This document shows, one piece after another, positions 17,434 through 24,433 of a stretch of DNA of 64,000 nt (positions are counted from its first letter, which is position 1; each line of letters begins with the position of its first letter). A program made the translations under genes and the position numbers. Origin of the DNA: Chloroflexota bacterium (GTDB lineage Bacteria > Chloroflexota > Limnocylindria > Limnocylindrales > CSP1-4); contig JAHBUZ010000001.1 of assembly GCA_019637815.1 (NCBI GenBank), positions 1 through 64,000 of the forward strand, in the 5' to 3' direction. Below the pieces are notes generated by a model that saw nothing but the letters and a program-made list of their open reading frames with translations, was not told the DNA's origin and did not search any database.

Positions 17434-18117
17434 ATGAGGTGCCGGGTGGCGGTCGAGATCCAGGTCCAGGGACAGGGCACGCTCCCCTTCTCGGTGCGCG
17501 TCCGCGAGGAGACACGCGCCGACCATGAGCGTGCCGAGCGTGCCACGTTCGTGAGCGACCTCGTGGGCGGTCGACTGTCCCGGGACGGGTTCGCGACCTT
17601 CACGAGCCAGCTTTGGTTCCTGTACCAGGCGCTCGATGCCGGAGCCGCCCGTCTGCGCCAGGATCCGGTCGTGGGTCCCTTCCTCGATCCGCGGCTCGAT
17701 CGTGGCGCGGCCCTCGCGACGGACCTCGAGACGCTGGTCGGCTCGGGCTGGCAGGACCGGATCCGGCCGCTGCCCTCGACCATGGCCCACGCCACGCGCA
17801 TCGCGACCCTCGCGGACGAGTGGCCCGCCGGCTATCTCGCGCACCACTACCTGCGCTACCTGGGTGACCTGTCCGGCGGCAAGGTCCTGGGCAAGGCGGC
17901 CCAGCGGACGTATGGCCTGACCGACGCCGGGGTCCGGTTCTACCGCTTCGAGGCGATCCCCAGCGGACGCGAGTTCAAGGACCACTACCGGCGGCTCCTG
18001 GACCAGGCGCCCTGGTCGGAGGACGAACGCCAGCGGATCCTCGCCGAGGTGGCCCTCGGCTTCCGGATGAGCGGTGCCATGTTCGAGGAGCTCGCGGGCG
18101 CCGTCGACGCGGCCTGA
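17434..18117 (+). CDS. hmuO: Heme oxygenase
   Basis: About 227 aa from ATG 17434; GTG at 17422 or 17446 are possible starts. It is a biliverdin-producing heme oxygenase: the proximal-His helix appears in REETRADHERAE, and the distal helix signature HHYLRYLGDLSGGKVLGK is strong. FKDHYRRLLD closes the domain. It opens heme to biliverdin, CO and Fe2+ in the cytoplasm, releasing the iron brought in by the next three genes. The hmuT start follows 12 bases after its stop, so it leads the operon. The upstream operator suggests iron repression. Confidence 0.92.
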   Translation: MRCRVAVEIQVQGQGTLPFSVRVREETRADHERAERATFVSDLVGGRLSRDGFATFTSQLWFLYQALDAGAARLRQDPVVGPFLDPRLDRGAALATDLETLVGSGWQDRIRPLPSTMAHATRIATLADEWPAGYLAHHYLRYLGDLSGGKVLGKAAQRTYGLTDAGVRFYRFEAIPSGREFKDHYRRLLDQAPWSEDERQRILAEVALGFRMSGAMFEELAGAVDAA

Positions 18118-18129
18118 CCCCTGCAACGG

Positions 18130-19659
18130 ATGTCCCGGATCGACCCACCCCGACCAGCCGCGCCTCGCGCCGGGCCTCGATGGTCCCTGCCCATGGTGGC
18201 CCTGGCGATCATGGCGCTCGCTGTGGCGCTCGGTGCCGGACTGCCGGCCTCCCGTGCCGCGGCCCAGACCTCCGCGACGGGCGCCCAGGGCCAGACCCTC
18301 AGCGTCTCGGTGACGACCGACCTCGATCCGGACGGCGCGGTCCTGACCGTGGACGGCGCCGGATACGACGAAGCCAAGGGCATCTACGTCTCGTTCTGCG
18401 TGATCCCGCCACCGGGCCAGCGACCGACGCCCTGCGCCGGTGGCATCGACCTCACCGGGTCGGGTGGCAGCACCGTCTGGATCAGCTCCGACCCGCCGTC
18501 ATACGCGACCGGCCTGACGACCCCATACGGACCCGATGGCTCGTTCCAGGTGCAGCTGACCGTGCGGGCCGAGCTCGACGAGTTCGACTGCCACGTCATC
18601 AGCTGCGGGGTGGTGACGCGCGCTGACCACACCCGGTCGGAGGATCGGACCCAGGATGTGTTCGTGCCCGTCGCGTTCGCGGGCGATCCCATCGGCACCC
18701 CCACGGGCTCCGCGCAGCCGGCGCCGACGCCTGGCTGGGCGGGCTGTGGCCCATCGACCGCGGTCGTCGACCGGGATGCCATCGACCCGCTCGTGCCGGG
18801 CGCCACACCCGTGCTGCCCGTGACGGTCACCTCGGCGGACGGTCGCGAGGTGACGGTGACCGACGCCAGCCGGATCCTGCCCGTCAACCTGTATGGCTCC
18901 ATCGCGGAGATCGTGTTCAGCCTGGGCCTCGGCGACCGGGTGGTCGGTCGGGACACCTCGACCACCTTCGCTGCAGCCGCGGACCTGCCGCTCGTGACCG
19001 TCAACGGCCACGACCTGTCAGCGGAGGGGATCCTCCAGCTCGACCCGACGGTCGTCCTCGCGGACGAGAGCATCGGTCCGCCCGAGGTCTTCGAGCAGCT
19101 GCGCTCGGCCGGGATCCCGGTGGTCATGATCGATGCCGGCCAGACGCTCGATGGGGTGGAGACGCACATCGGCCAGATCGCGGCCGCGCTCGGCGTCGTG
19201 GAGGCGGGCGAGCGCCTCATCGAGCGGACGCGCCAGGAGATCGCGGTCGCCCGGGCGAGCGTGGTCGCGCCGACCGATCCGCTGCGCATCGCGTTCCTCT
19301 ACCTGCGGGGCTCCGCGGGCATCTCGCTCATGACGGGCGAGGGGGCCGGGCCGGACGCGATGATCGAGGCCATCGGCGCCATCGACACCGGCACGGAGCT
19401 GGGCATCGAGGGGTTCAAGCCCATCACCAGCGAGGCGCTCATCACCGCCGCACCGGACGTCATCCTCGTGCTCACCGACAGCCTCGCGTCCGTGGGCGGC
19501 GTCCAGGGTCTGCTGGGGGTGCCCGGCATCGCCCAGACCCCGGCCGGCGAGGAGGGGCGTATCGTCGACATGGATGACGGCGTCCTGCTCAACTTCGGCA
19601 CCCGGACCGGGGCTGCCATCAGCGCGCTCGCCAGGGCTGTCTACCAGCCCTGCGACTGA
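18130..19659 (+). CDS. hmuT: Hemin-binding protein HmuT with N-terminal Ig-like module
   Basis: 509 aa. A signal peptide ends near ASRAAAQ, and there is no lipobox cysteine, unlike typical Gram-positive HmuT. Residues about 50-185 are the Ig-like module shared with three neighbours (VDGAGYDEAKGIYVSFC, PDGSFQVQLTV, DCHVISCGVVTRADHT). Residues about 205-509 are a class III periplasmic-binding fold: PVTVTSADGREVTVTDASRI, EIVFSLGLGDRVVGRDTS. The known hemin-ligating His and Tyr positions of corynebacterial HmuT seem kept in NGHDLSAEGIL and FLYLRGSAG. It hands hemin to HmuUV. The fusion of a capture module to the binding protein is unusual. Confidence 0.87.
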   Translation: MSRIDPPRPAAPRAGPRWSLPMVALAIMALAVALGAGLPASRAAAQTSATGAQGQTLSVSVTTDLDPDGAVLTVDGAGYDEAKGIYVSFCVIPPPGQRPTPCAGGIDLTGSGGSTVWISSDPPSYATGLTTPYGPDGSFQVQLTVRAELDEFDCHVISCGVVTRADHTRSEDRTQDVFVPVAFAGDPIGTPTGSAQPAPTPGWAGCGPSTAVVDRDAIDPLVPGATPVLPVTVTSADGREVTVTDASRILPVNLYGSIAEIVFSLGLGDRVVGRDTSTTFAAAADLPLVTVNGHDLSAEGILQLDPTVVLADESIGPPEVFEQLRSAGIPVVMIDAGQTLDGVETHIGQIAAALGVVEAGERLIERTRQEIAVARASVVAPTDPLRIAFLYLRGSAGISLMTGEGAGPDAMIEAIGAIDTGTELGIEGFKPITSEALITAAPDVILVLTDSLASVGGVQGLLGVPGIAQTPAGEEGRIVDMDDGVLLNFGTRTGAAISALARAVYQPCD

Positions 19660-19665
19660 GGCCCC

Positions 19666-20703
19666 GTGACCCGTCGGGGCGGCCTCGTGGTCGCGGTGCT
19701 CAGCGTGGCGCTGCTCGTCGCGTGCCTGCTGGCAGCAGGCATAGGCCAGTTCCGCATCCCCATCGAGGAGGTGCTGGGGTCGGTCCTCCACCGCGTGGGC
19801 ATCGATGGCGCCCTGCCCCTGCCCAGCGCTCCCCGGGCCGATGCCGCGCTCTGGGAGGTGCGCTTCCCCCGGGTGGTCCTGGGGGCCCTGGTGGGCATGG
19901 CGCTGGGGACGGCGGGCGCGCTCATGCAGGGCGTCTTCGGCAATCCCCTCGCGGAGCCGAGCGTCATCGGCGTGTCCTCGGGCGCCGCGGTCGGCGCGTT
20001 CCTCATCATCGTGCTGGGCATCACCACGCTCGGCGGCTGGACCGTGCCCATCGCGGCCTTCGTGGGTGGGTTCGTGGCCACGCTCCTGGTGTACGCCCTC
20101 GCCCGGTCGGGTGGCCGGACCGAGGTCGTGACGCTGGTCCTGGTGGGCATCGCGGTCAACGCGTTCGCGGGCGCCGCGATCGGCCTCCTCACCTTCGTCT
20201 CCAACGACGATGCGCTGCGGGCCATCGCGTTCTGGAACCTGGGCAGTCTCAGCCGGGCGACCTGGGAGGCGGTCGTGGCGGTCGCACCGTTCGTGCTGGT
20301 GGGCCTGGTCGTCGCGATCTGGTACGCGCCGCGACTCGACCTGCTGTCCCTCGGGGAGCGTGCGGCACGCCACCTGGGCGTGGACGTCGAGCGACTCCGA
20401 CTCGTGCTCATCACCGTGATCGCGGCACTGGTGGGGGCGGGCGTGGCGTTCACGGGCGTCATCGGCTTCGTGGGCCTCGTCATCCCCCACCTCGTGCGCA
20501 TCGTCACGGGGCCGTCGCACCGGGTGCTCATCCCCGCGAGCGCGCTCGGCGGGGCCATCGTGGTCGTCGTGGGTGACCTCATCGCACGCACTGCCATCGA
20601 GAACCAGGAGATGCCGCTCGGCGTGCTCACTGCGCTCGTGGGCGGGCCGTTCTTCTTCTGGCTCGTGCGCCGGACCCGCGAGCGGTCCGGGGGATGGGCC
20701 TGA
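19666..20703 (+). CDS. hmuU: Hemin ABC transporter permease
   Basis: 345 aa, GTG start 6 bases after hmuT. It is a BtuC/FecCD-type permease of about ten TM helices with family motifs RFPRVVLGALVGMALGTAGALMQ (start of that stretch), NPLAEPSVIGVSSGA, GVAFTGVIGFVGLVIPH and LIARTA. It forms the membrane channel for hemin with HmuV. It overlaps hmuV by 10 bases. Confidence 0.93.
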   Translation: MTRRGGLVVAVLSVALLVACLLAAGIGQFRIPIEEVLGSVLHRVGIDGALPLPSAPRADAALWEVRFPRVVLGALVGMALGTAGALMQGVFGNPLAEPSVIGVSSGAAVGAFLIIVLGITTLGGWTVPIAAFVGGFVATLLVYALARSGGRTEVVTLVLVGIAVNAFAGAAIGLLTFVSNDDALRAIAFWNLGSLSRATWEAVVAVAPFVLVGLVVAIWYAPRLDLLSLGERAARHLGVDVERLRLVLITVIAALVGAGVAFTGVIGFVGLVIPHLVRIVTGPSHRVLIPASALGGAIVVVVGDLIARTAIENQEMPLGVLTALVGGPFFFWLVRRTRERSGGWA

Positions 20704-21542
20704 TGCTCGACCGAGCAGTGGGTCGCTGGCGCAGCCGTGGGCCGGGCCATCTGCCGACCCCACCGGGGCTCGGCGAGGTGGCCGTCGAGGCGCATGGCGT
20801 CACCGTGGTGCGAGGCGGACGTCCGATCGTCGACCGCGTCGACCTCGCCGTGCGACATGGCGAGCTGGTCATCCTGGTGGGGCCGAACGGTGCCGGCAAG
20901 TCGACCCTGCTCGGGGCGCTCGCGGGCGACATCGTCCCGGAGCATGGCCATGCCGCCCTGGACGGCCGAGCGATCGCTGCGTGGGGCGTCCGGGATCTCG
21001 CGATGCGTCGGTCGGTGCTCCTCCAACGGATCGAGATCTCGTTCCCGTTCCGGGTGCACGAGGTGGTGCGTATGGGTCGCGCACCGTGGGCGGGCACCCA
21101 GCGCGAGATGGATGACGACCAGGCGGTCATGGACGCCATGGGTGCCACGGACGTCGGGGCGCTCGCAGACCGCGAGTATCCCTCGCTGTCCGGTGGCGAG
21201 CGGGCACGGGCCGCGCTGGCCCGGGTGCTCGCGCAGGAGGCCGGCGTGCTGCTGCTCGACGAGCCCACCGGCGCGCTCGACCTGCATCACCAGGAGCTGG
21301 TCATGGGCCTCGCCCGACAGCGCGCCACCCGTGGTGACGCCGTCGTGGTGGTGGCGCACGACCTCGCGATGGCCGCCGCGTGGGCCGACCGCATCGTGGT
21401 CCTCGAGCACGGCCGCGTGGCGGCGGAGGGAGCACCGCGCGACGTGTTGACCGCGGAGCTGCTCAGTCGCGTGTATCACCACGAGGTGGAGGTGCTGTCG
21501 CATCCGCGGACCGGGTTGCCGCTCGTCATCCCTCGGCGCTGA
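20694..21542 (+). CDS. hmuV: Hemin ABC transporter ATPase
   Basis: 282 aa (a second ATG at 20703 is possible). Walker A GPNGAGKST, signature LSGGERARAALARVL, Walker B VLLLDEPTGALD and the switch VVVVAHDL are all present. It is the class of ATPase that pairs with BtuC-type permeases. Last gene of hmuO-T-U-V. Its N-terminal 20 residues before the first strand are longer than usual. Confidence 0.93.
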   Translation: MGLMLDRAVGRWRSRGPGHLPTPPGLGEVAVEAHGVTVVRGGRPIVDRVDLAVRHGELVILVGPNGAGKSTLLGALAGDIVPEHGHAALDGRAIAAWGVRDLAMRRSVLLQRIEISFPFRVHEVVRMGRAPWAGTQREMDDDQAVMDAMGATDVGALADREYPSLSGGERARAALARVLAQEAGVLLLDEPTGALDLHHQELVMGLARQRATRGDAVVVVAHDLAMAAAWADRIVVLEHGRVAAEGAPRDVLTAELLSRVYHHEVEVLSHPRTGLPLVIPRR

Positions 21543-21606
21543 GCGACGTCACGGGAGCTGTGGGCGCTCCGATCGTGGGGTGCCGGCACCGTGGCGCATG
21601 GGGCGT

Positions 21607-21636
21607 TTGACGTCCGGGACCGCGCCCCCGACACTA
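21607..21636 (+). promoter_or_regulatory. Promoter of tRNA-Arg
   Basis: TTGACG (21607-21612), 18-bp spacer, ACACTA (21631-21636). The predicted start near 21643 is 5 bases before the mature tRNA. Confidence 0.55.
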
Positions 21637-21647
21637 GGGGTTCGCGT

Positions 21648-21723
21648 GCGCCCGTAGCTCAGCGGATAGAGCGTCTGCCTCCGGAGCAGAAGGCCGTGAG
21701 TTCGAGTCTCGCCGGGCGCGCCA
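21648..21723 (+). tRNA. tRNA-Arg (CCG)
   Basis: Acceptor GCGCCCG/CGGGCGC, D arm GCTC/GAGC, anticodon stem TCTGC/GCAGA with loop CTCCGGA (anticodon CCG), T arm GTGAG-TTCGAGT-CTCGC, discriminator G, encoded CCA. Accessory-looking DNA begins directly after it, so it may have served as an integration site. Confidence 0.96.
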
Positions 21724-21977
21724 CCTCCCCTCGATACCCCATCCCTGGGTATCCATGCGCGGATGGGCACGGAATAGCCGCAGAATGCTCGCGATCGCGG
21801 CCTTGTCCGCACCCGCCCTCGGACCTCTCCGACCGCCTCCCGGACCCGTCCCAAGGGCCGATGACACCTGAGTGACACCTAAGTGCGCCACGAAGCGCCG
21901 TCGCGAGAGTGCGATCCGAGCCACGACCAGGATCCGGCTCGCCTCGACCCAACCCTCGCGACGGTGGGACCATCGAC

Positions 21978-22036
21978 GCGGTGTCAATGGCCACGTGAAG
22001 GTCCCCACCCGTGGCCATGGGAAGTCCCCACCCCTC
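21978..22036. mobile_element. Probable IS21-family terminal remnant
   Basis: Two imperfect repeats in a row, GGCCACGTGAAGGTCCCCAC and GGCCATGGGAAGTCCCCAC, match the multiple end repeats that I associate with IS21-type elements. No istA or istB gene remains. The stretch 21724-22296 around it contains no credible gene: it has near-repeat GACACCTGAG/GACACCTAAG at about 21861-21880 and otherwise nothing I can name. Recognition is from memory of such ends, so confidence is limited. Confidence 0.35.
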
Positions 22037-22296
22037 GGGGTGCCTCAGGGCTTCGCCTGGCGACCACCTCCTCCTCGTCCAGGCCATCGACGAGGACCTC
22101 CTCGGCCTCGACAGCGGGCGCTGATCGCTGCTGTCACGTCATGACCGGGGTCGGCCAGGCCATCCACCAACAGGCACGCTGAGCCCTCGACCGCGGGGGG
22201 TGCACGCTTGTCCTCGTGTGCGCGTTTCCCTGTGCACCCACGCTCGGGGTCGACCGCCCATCGCAGGGGGTTGCCAAGGGGTGGATGCTTGAGGGA

Positions 22297-22350
22297 GATC
22301 CAGGTGCGTCCCTCCGGGCGTGCCCCAGCAGAGCCGGAGAGACAAGGTCC
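22297..22350 (+). promoter_or_regulatory. Leader repeat, copy 1 (outer copy before the first PASTA gene)
   Basis: 54-bp element ending directly at an ATG. Its core is the hairpin arm pair CTCCGG / CCGGAG, extendable outward by GTC/GAC across one mismatch, with the loop GCGTGCCCCAGCAGAG. AAGG a few bases before the ATG could act as ribosome site. Three more near-identical copies lie at 22592, 24172 and 24380. Confidence 0.6.
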
Positions 22351-22563
22351 ATGCAGCAGCTCGCCCAGGCTGCGTCGCGGCGTGCCCGACATCGGCACGC
22401 CGTGTCCATCGCGGCCATGGTGGGATGTCGAGCCTGCCTCGCTCCATCCGTCCCCCGTGTGACCGGCCAGCCACTCCATGGTCGGGATGTCGACCGTGGC
22501 CCGCTCCGGACGCCCGTCGACGGGTCGTCGACGCCGGGTCAGGAGGTGCCGATGGGTCGATAG
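22351..22563 (+). CDS. Short reading frame behind leader repeat copy 1 (possible leader peptide)
   Basis: 70 codons. It starts MQQLAQAASRRARHRHAV and ends VPMGR-stop. The frame at 24223-24354 has the same beginning and the same ending with a different, shorter middle. The first codons also match the start of the PASTA gene at 22646. It contains the hairpin GGCGTGCC...GGCACGCC (22379-22401). It may be a leader peptide or a decayed duplicate of a gene start; I cannot tell which. Confidence 0.35.
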   Translation: MQQLAQAASRRARHRHAVSIAAMVGCRACLAPSVPRVTGQPLHGRDVDRGPLRTPVDGSSTPGQEVPMGR

Positions 22564-22591
22564 GTCCGACCGCGGTCCCCACCGCGACCCC

Positions 22592-22645
22592 GATCCAGGT
22601 GCGTCCCTCCGGGCGTGCCCCAGCAGAACCGGAGTGACAAGGTCC
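22592..22645 (+). promoter_or_regulatory. Leader repeat, copy 2 (abuts the first PASTA gene)
   Basis: 54-bp copy with two base changes (AGAACCGGAGTGAC instead of AGAGCCGGAGAGAC). The CTCCGG/CCGGAG stem is kept. It ends at the ATG of the gene at 22646. Like copy 4 it is preceded by GGTCGATAG and a CGCGGTCCC-CCGCGA hairpin-capable stretch. Confidence 0.6.
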
Positions 22646-24076
22646 ATGCAGCAGCTCGCCCAGGCTGCGCCGCGGCATGCCCCGCGACGCCTTCCCCTGT
22701 CCGCCATCCGCCTCTCGATCGTCATGGCGATCATCGTCTCCCTCGCGTGGCTGACCGTGCCGATCGCCCACGCAGCCGTGCAGCCACCCTCCGAACCACC
22801 CATCGAGACCCACGACGCGACGGACGGCACGAATGCCGCCTGCACGAGCCAGCCCGCCTTCAAGGCGACCATCGTGGTCGGTCCCGTCGGCAGCGCCACG
22901 GCGCGGTTCAAGACGTGGGCGAACGAGATCGCAGCCGCCGCCAAGGCAGCGGGCATGAAGGTGTGCAAGGTGTACAGCCCGTACGCGGACAAGCAGACCG
23001 TACGGCGGTCGGCCAAGGGCGCCCACCTGTTCGTCGCCCTCACGCACGGCAACGGCTACCCCAGCCACCGGCGCGGCACCGGCGACGGCAACGACGCCAC
23101 CGCCCATGGCCTGGGCCTCAACGCCAGCCGCGGCAGCTCCGCCAACAAGTACTTCGGGGCGGACTGGGTCCGCGACAGGCTCCAGCTGGCTCCCAGGGCC
23201 ATCGTGATCCTCAGTCACATGTGCTACACGAGCGGCAACGGCGAGGACGCGAGCAGCAACGCCAGGGATAACCAGATCCCGTCCTACGCGTGGGCGGTCC
23301 GGCACGTCGACAACTTCGCCCAGGGCTTCCTCGCATCGGGCAGCTATCCCGCGGGCGGGCGGCCGAGCGCGGTCATCGCGCTCCAATCCCAGCGCTTCCC
23401 GACCAACGACCCCAAGGGCAACCTCATCGAGACGCTCATGACGTCGAACAAGACGCTCGATGAGGTGTTCATGACGAGATACACCCACAGCACCGCGGCG
23501 GCGCACAAGGATGCCTATCGCCCGAACTCCGGCGCCATCGGCACCCACGACTTCTACGTGACCAAGCGCCCGGACGGCAAGCCGCTCCGGAGTCGCGGCA
23601 GGATCCACATCGACCCGGACCTCGCACACCCGGGGACGGCGAGTCCGGCGAGCTGGAACCGCAACAAGCCGAACACCAAGTGGCTGGACTCCTTCTCGGG
23701 GAAGAAGAAGGGCATCGCCAACCCGAACGGATCCGGGGTCGTGAGCATGGGCTACACCCGATCGATCGCCGGCGACCTCGACCTCACCGCGTCAGCGTGG
23801 CGAGCGGCCGCGGGAGGCTCGTCGAGCCCCGCAGGCGGCGCATCGTCGTCGGCCAGGGTGACCGTGCCCAAGGTCCGAGGCATGACCCCCGCGAAGGCGA
23901 AGGAGGCCCTCACCAAGGCGGGTCTCAAGGTCAGGGCCACGAACCTGCGGGTGGTCCACGCCGCGGTCGCGAAGGGCAGGGTGGTCAACACCAAGCCGAG
24001 CCACCTGCTCGACGGCACGCCACGCAAGGTCGCCAGGGGCACGACCGTCCAGCTCAAGGTGTCCACGGGCCCGTAG
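22646..24076 (+). CDS. Secreted PASTA-domain protein with caspase-like motifs
   Basis: 476 aa. The start follows leader repeat copy 2. Signal peptide: basic N-terminus, hydrophobic IRLSIVMAIIVSLAWLTV, cut after AHA. Residues about 70-350 are an uncharacterised domain with ALTHGNGYPS and, about 50 residues later, VILSHMCYTSGNGED. A hydrophobic-strand His-Gly followed by a strand ending in Cys is the layout of clan CD (caspase-like) peptidases, but the fit is loose. The last 70 residues are one PASTA domain (VTVPKVRGMTPAKAKEALTK), which binds peptidoglycan or muropeptides. That domain is nearly identical to the one at the N-terminus of the next gene. Likely an envelope protein; enzymatic activity is a hypothesis. 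Confidence 0.65.
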   Translation: MQQLAQAAPRHAPRRLPLSAIRLSIVMAIIVSLAWLTVPIAHAAVQPPSEPPIETHDATDGTNAACTSQPAFKATIVVGPVGSATARFKTWANEIAAAAKAAGMKVCKVYSPYADKQTVRRSAKGAHLFVALTHGNGYPSHRRGTGDGNDATAHGLGLNASRGSSANKYFGADWVRDRLQLAPRAIVILSHMCYTSGNGEDASSNARDNQIPSYAWAVRHVDNFAQGFLASGSYPAGGRPSAVIALQSQRFPTNDPKGNLIETLMTSNKTLDEVFMTRYTHSTAAAHKDAYRPNSGAIGTHDFYVTKRPDGKPLRSRGRIHIDPDLAHPGTASPASWNRNKPNTKWLDSFSGKKKGIANPNGSGVVSMGYTRSIAGDLDLTASAWRAAAGGSSSPAGGASSSARVTVPKVRGMTPAKAKEALTKAGLKVRATNLRVVHAAVAKGRVVNTKPSHLLDGTPRKVARGTTVQLKVSTGP

Positions 24077-24171
24077 GTGGTCGTTCACGGCCGCCCGGCA
24101 CCATGGGGCCATGCCTCCCCGGACCCCTCGCCCATGGCAGGGGGCGGTGAGGTGCTGGATGCTCGTGCGCA

Positions 24172-24222
24172 GATAGGTGCGTCCTCCGGGCGTGCCCCAG
24201 CAGAGCCGGAGAGACAAGGTCC
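24172..24222 (+). promoter_or_regulatory. Leader repeat, copy 3 (outer copy before the second PASTA gene)
   Basis: 51-bp copy lacking one C in the ascending arm (GTCCTCCGG) and one C near its start, but with the same CTCCGG/CCGGAG stem and loop. It ends at the ATG of the short frame at 24223. Upstream similarity to copy 1 extends further (GCAGGGGG, TGGATGCT). Confidence 0.6.
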
Positions 24223-24354
24223 ATGCAGCAGCTCGCCCAGGCTGCGTCGCGGCGTGCCCGACCCGGGCACGCCGTGCCCGCTGACACCCCGCGGTGGCGT
24301 CTCCACCGTGCCATCCGACCGACCCTGGAGCGGGACGTGCCCATGGGTCGATAG
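24223..24354 (+). CDS. Short reading frame behind leader repeat copy 3 (possible leader peptide)
   Basis: 43 codons: begins MQQLAQAASRRARPGHAV and ends VPMGR-stop, like the 70-codon frame at 22351. It includes the hairpin GGCGTGCCC-GACCC-GGGCACGCC (24251-24273), the same arms as in copy 1 with a different loop. Conserved ends around a variable middle favour a functional cassette or recombination between copies. Confidence 0.35.
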   Translation: MQQLAQAASRRARPGHAVPADTPRWRLHRAIRPTLERDVPMGR

Positions 24355-24379
24355 ACACCCGCGGTCCCGCCGCGATCCC

Positions 24380-24433
24380 GATCCAGGTGCGTCCCTCCGG
24401 GCGTGCCCCAGCAGAGCCGGAGAGACAAGGTCC
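24380..24433 (+). promoter_or_regulatory. Leader repeat, copy 4 (abuts the SpoIID gene)
   Basis: 54-bp copy identical to copy 1 over its length by eye, ending at the ATG at 24434. Here the downstream coding sequence is unrelated to that of the other copies, so the repeat stops sharply at the start codon. This argues that the conserved unit is the untranslated leader. Confidence 0.65.

Noticed and set aside
16462..18126. A 554-codon minus-strand frame reaching across hmuO
   Set aside because: Only the part from 17193 onward has a signal peptide and module homology; the upstream portion is antisense to heme oxygenase.
22297..22350. Glycine or c-di-AMP riboswitch identity for the tandem leader repeat
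   Set aside because: Tandem layout and envelope targets invite this, but the conserved core bases of those aptamers are not present and the element is too short.
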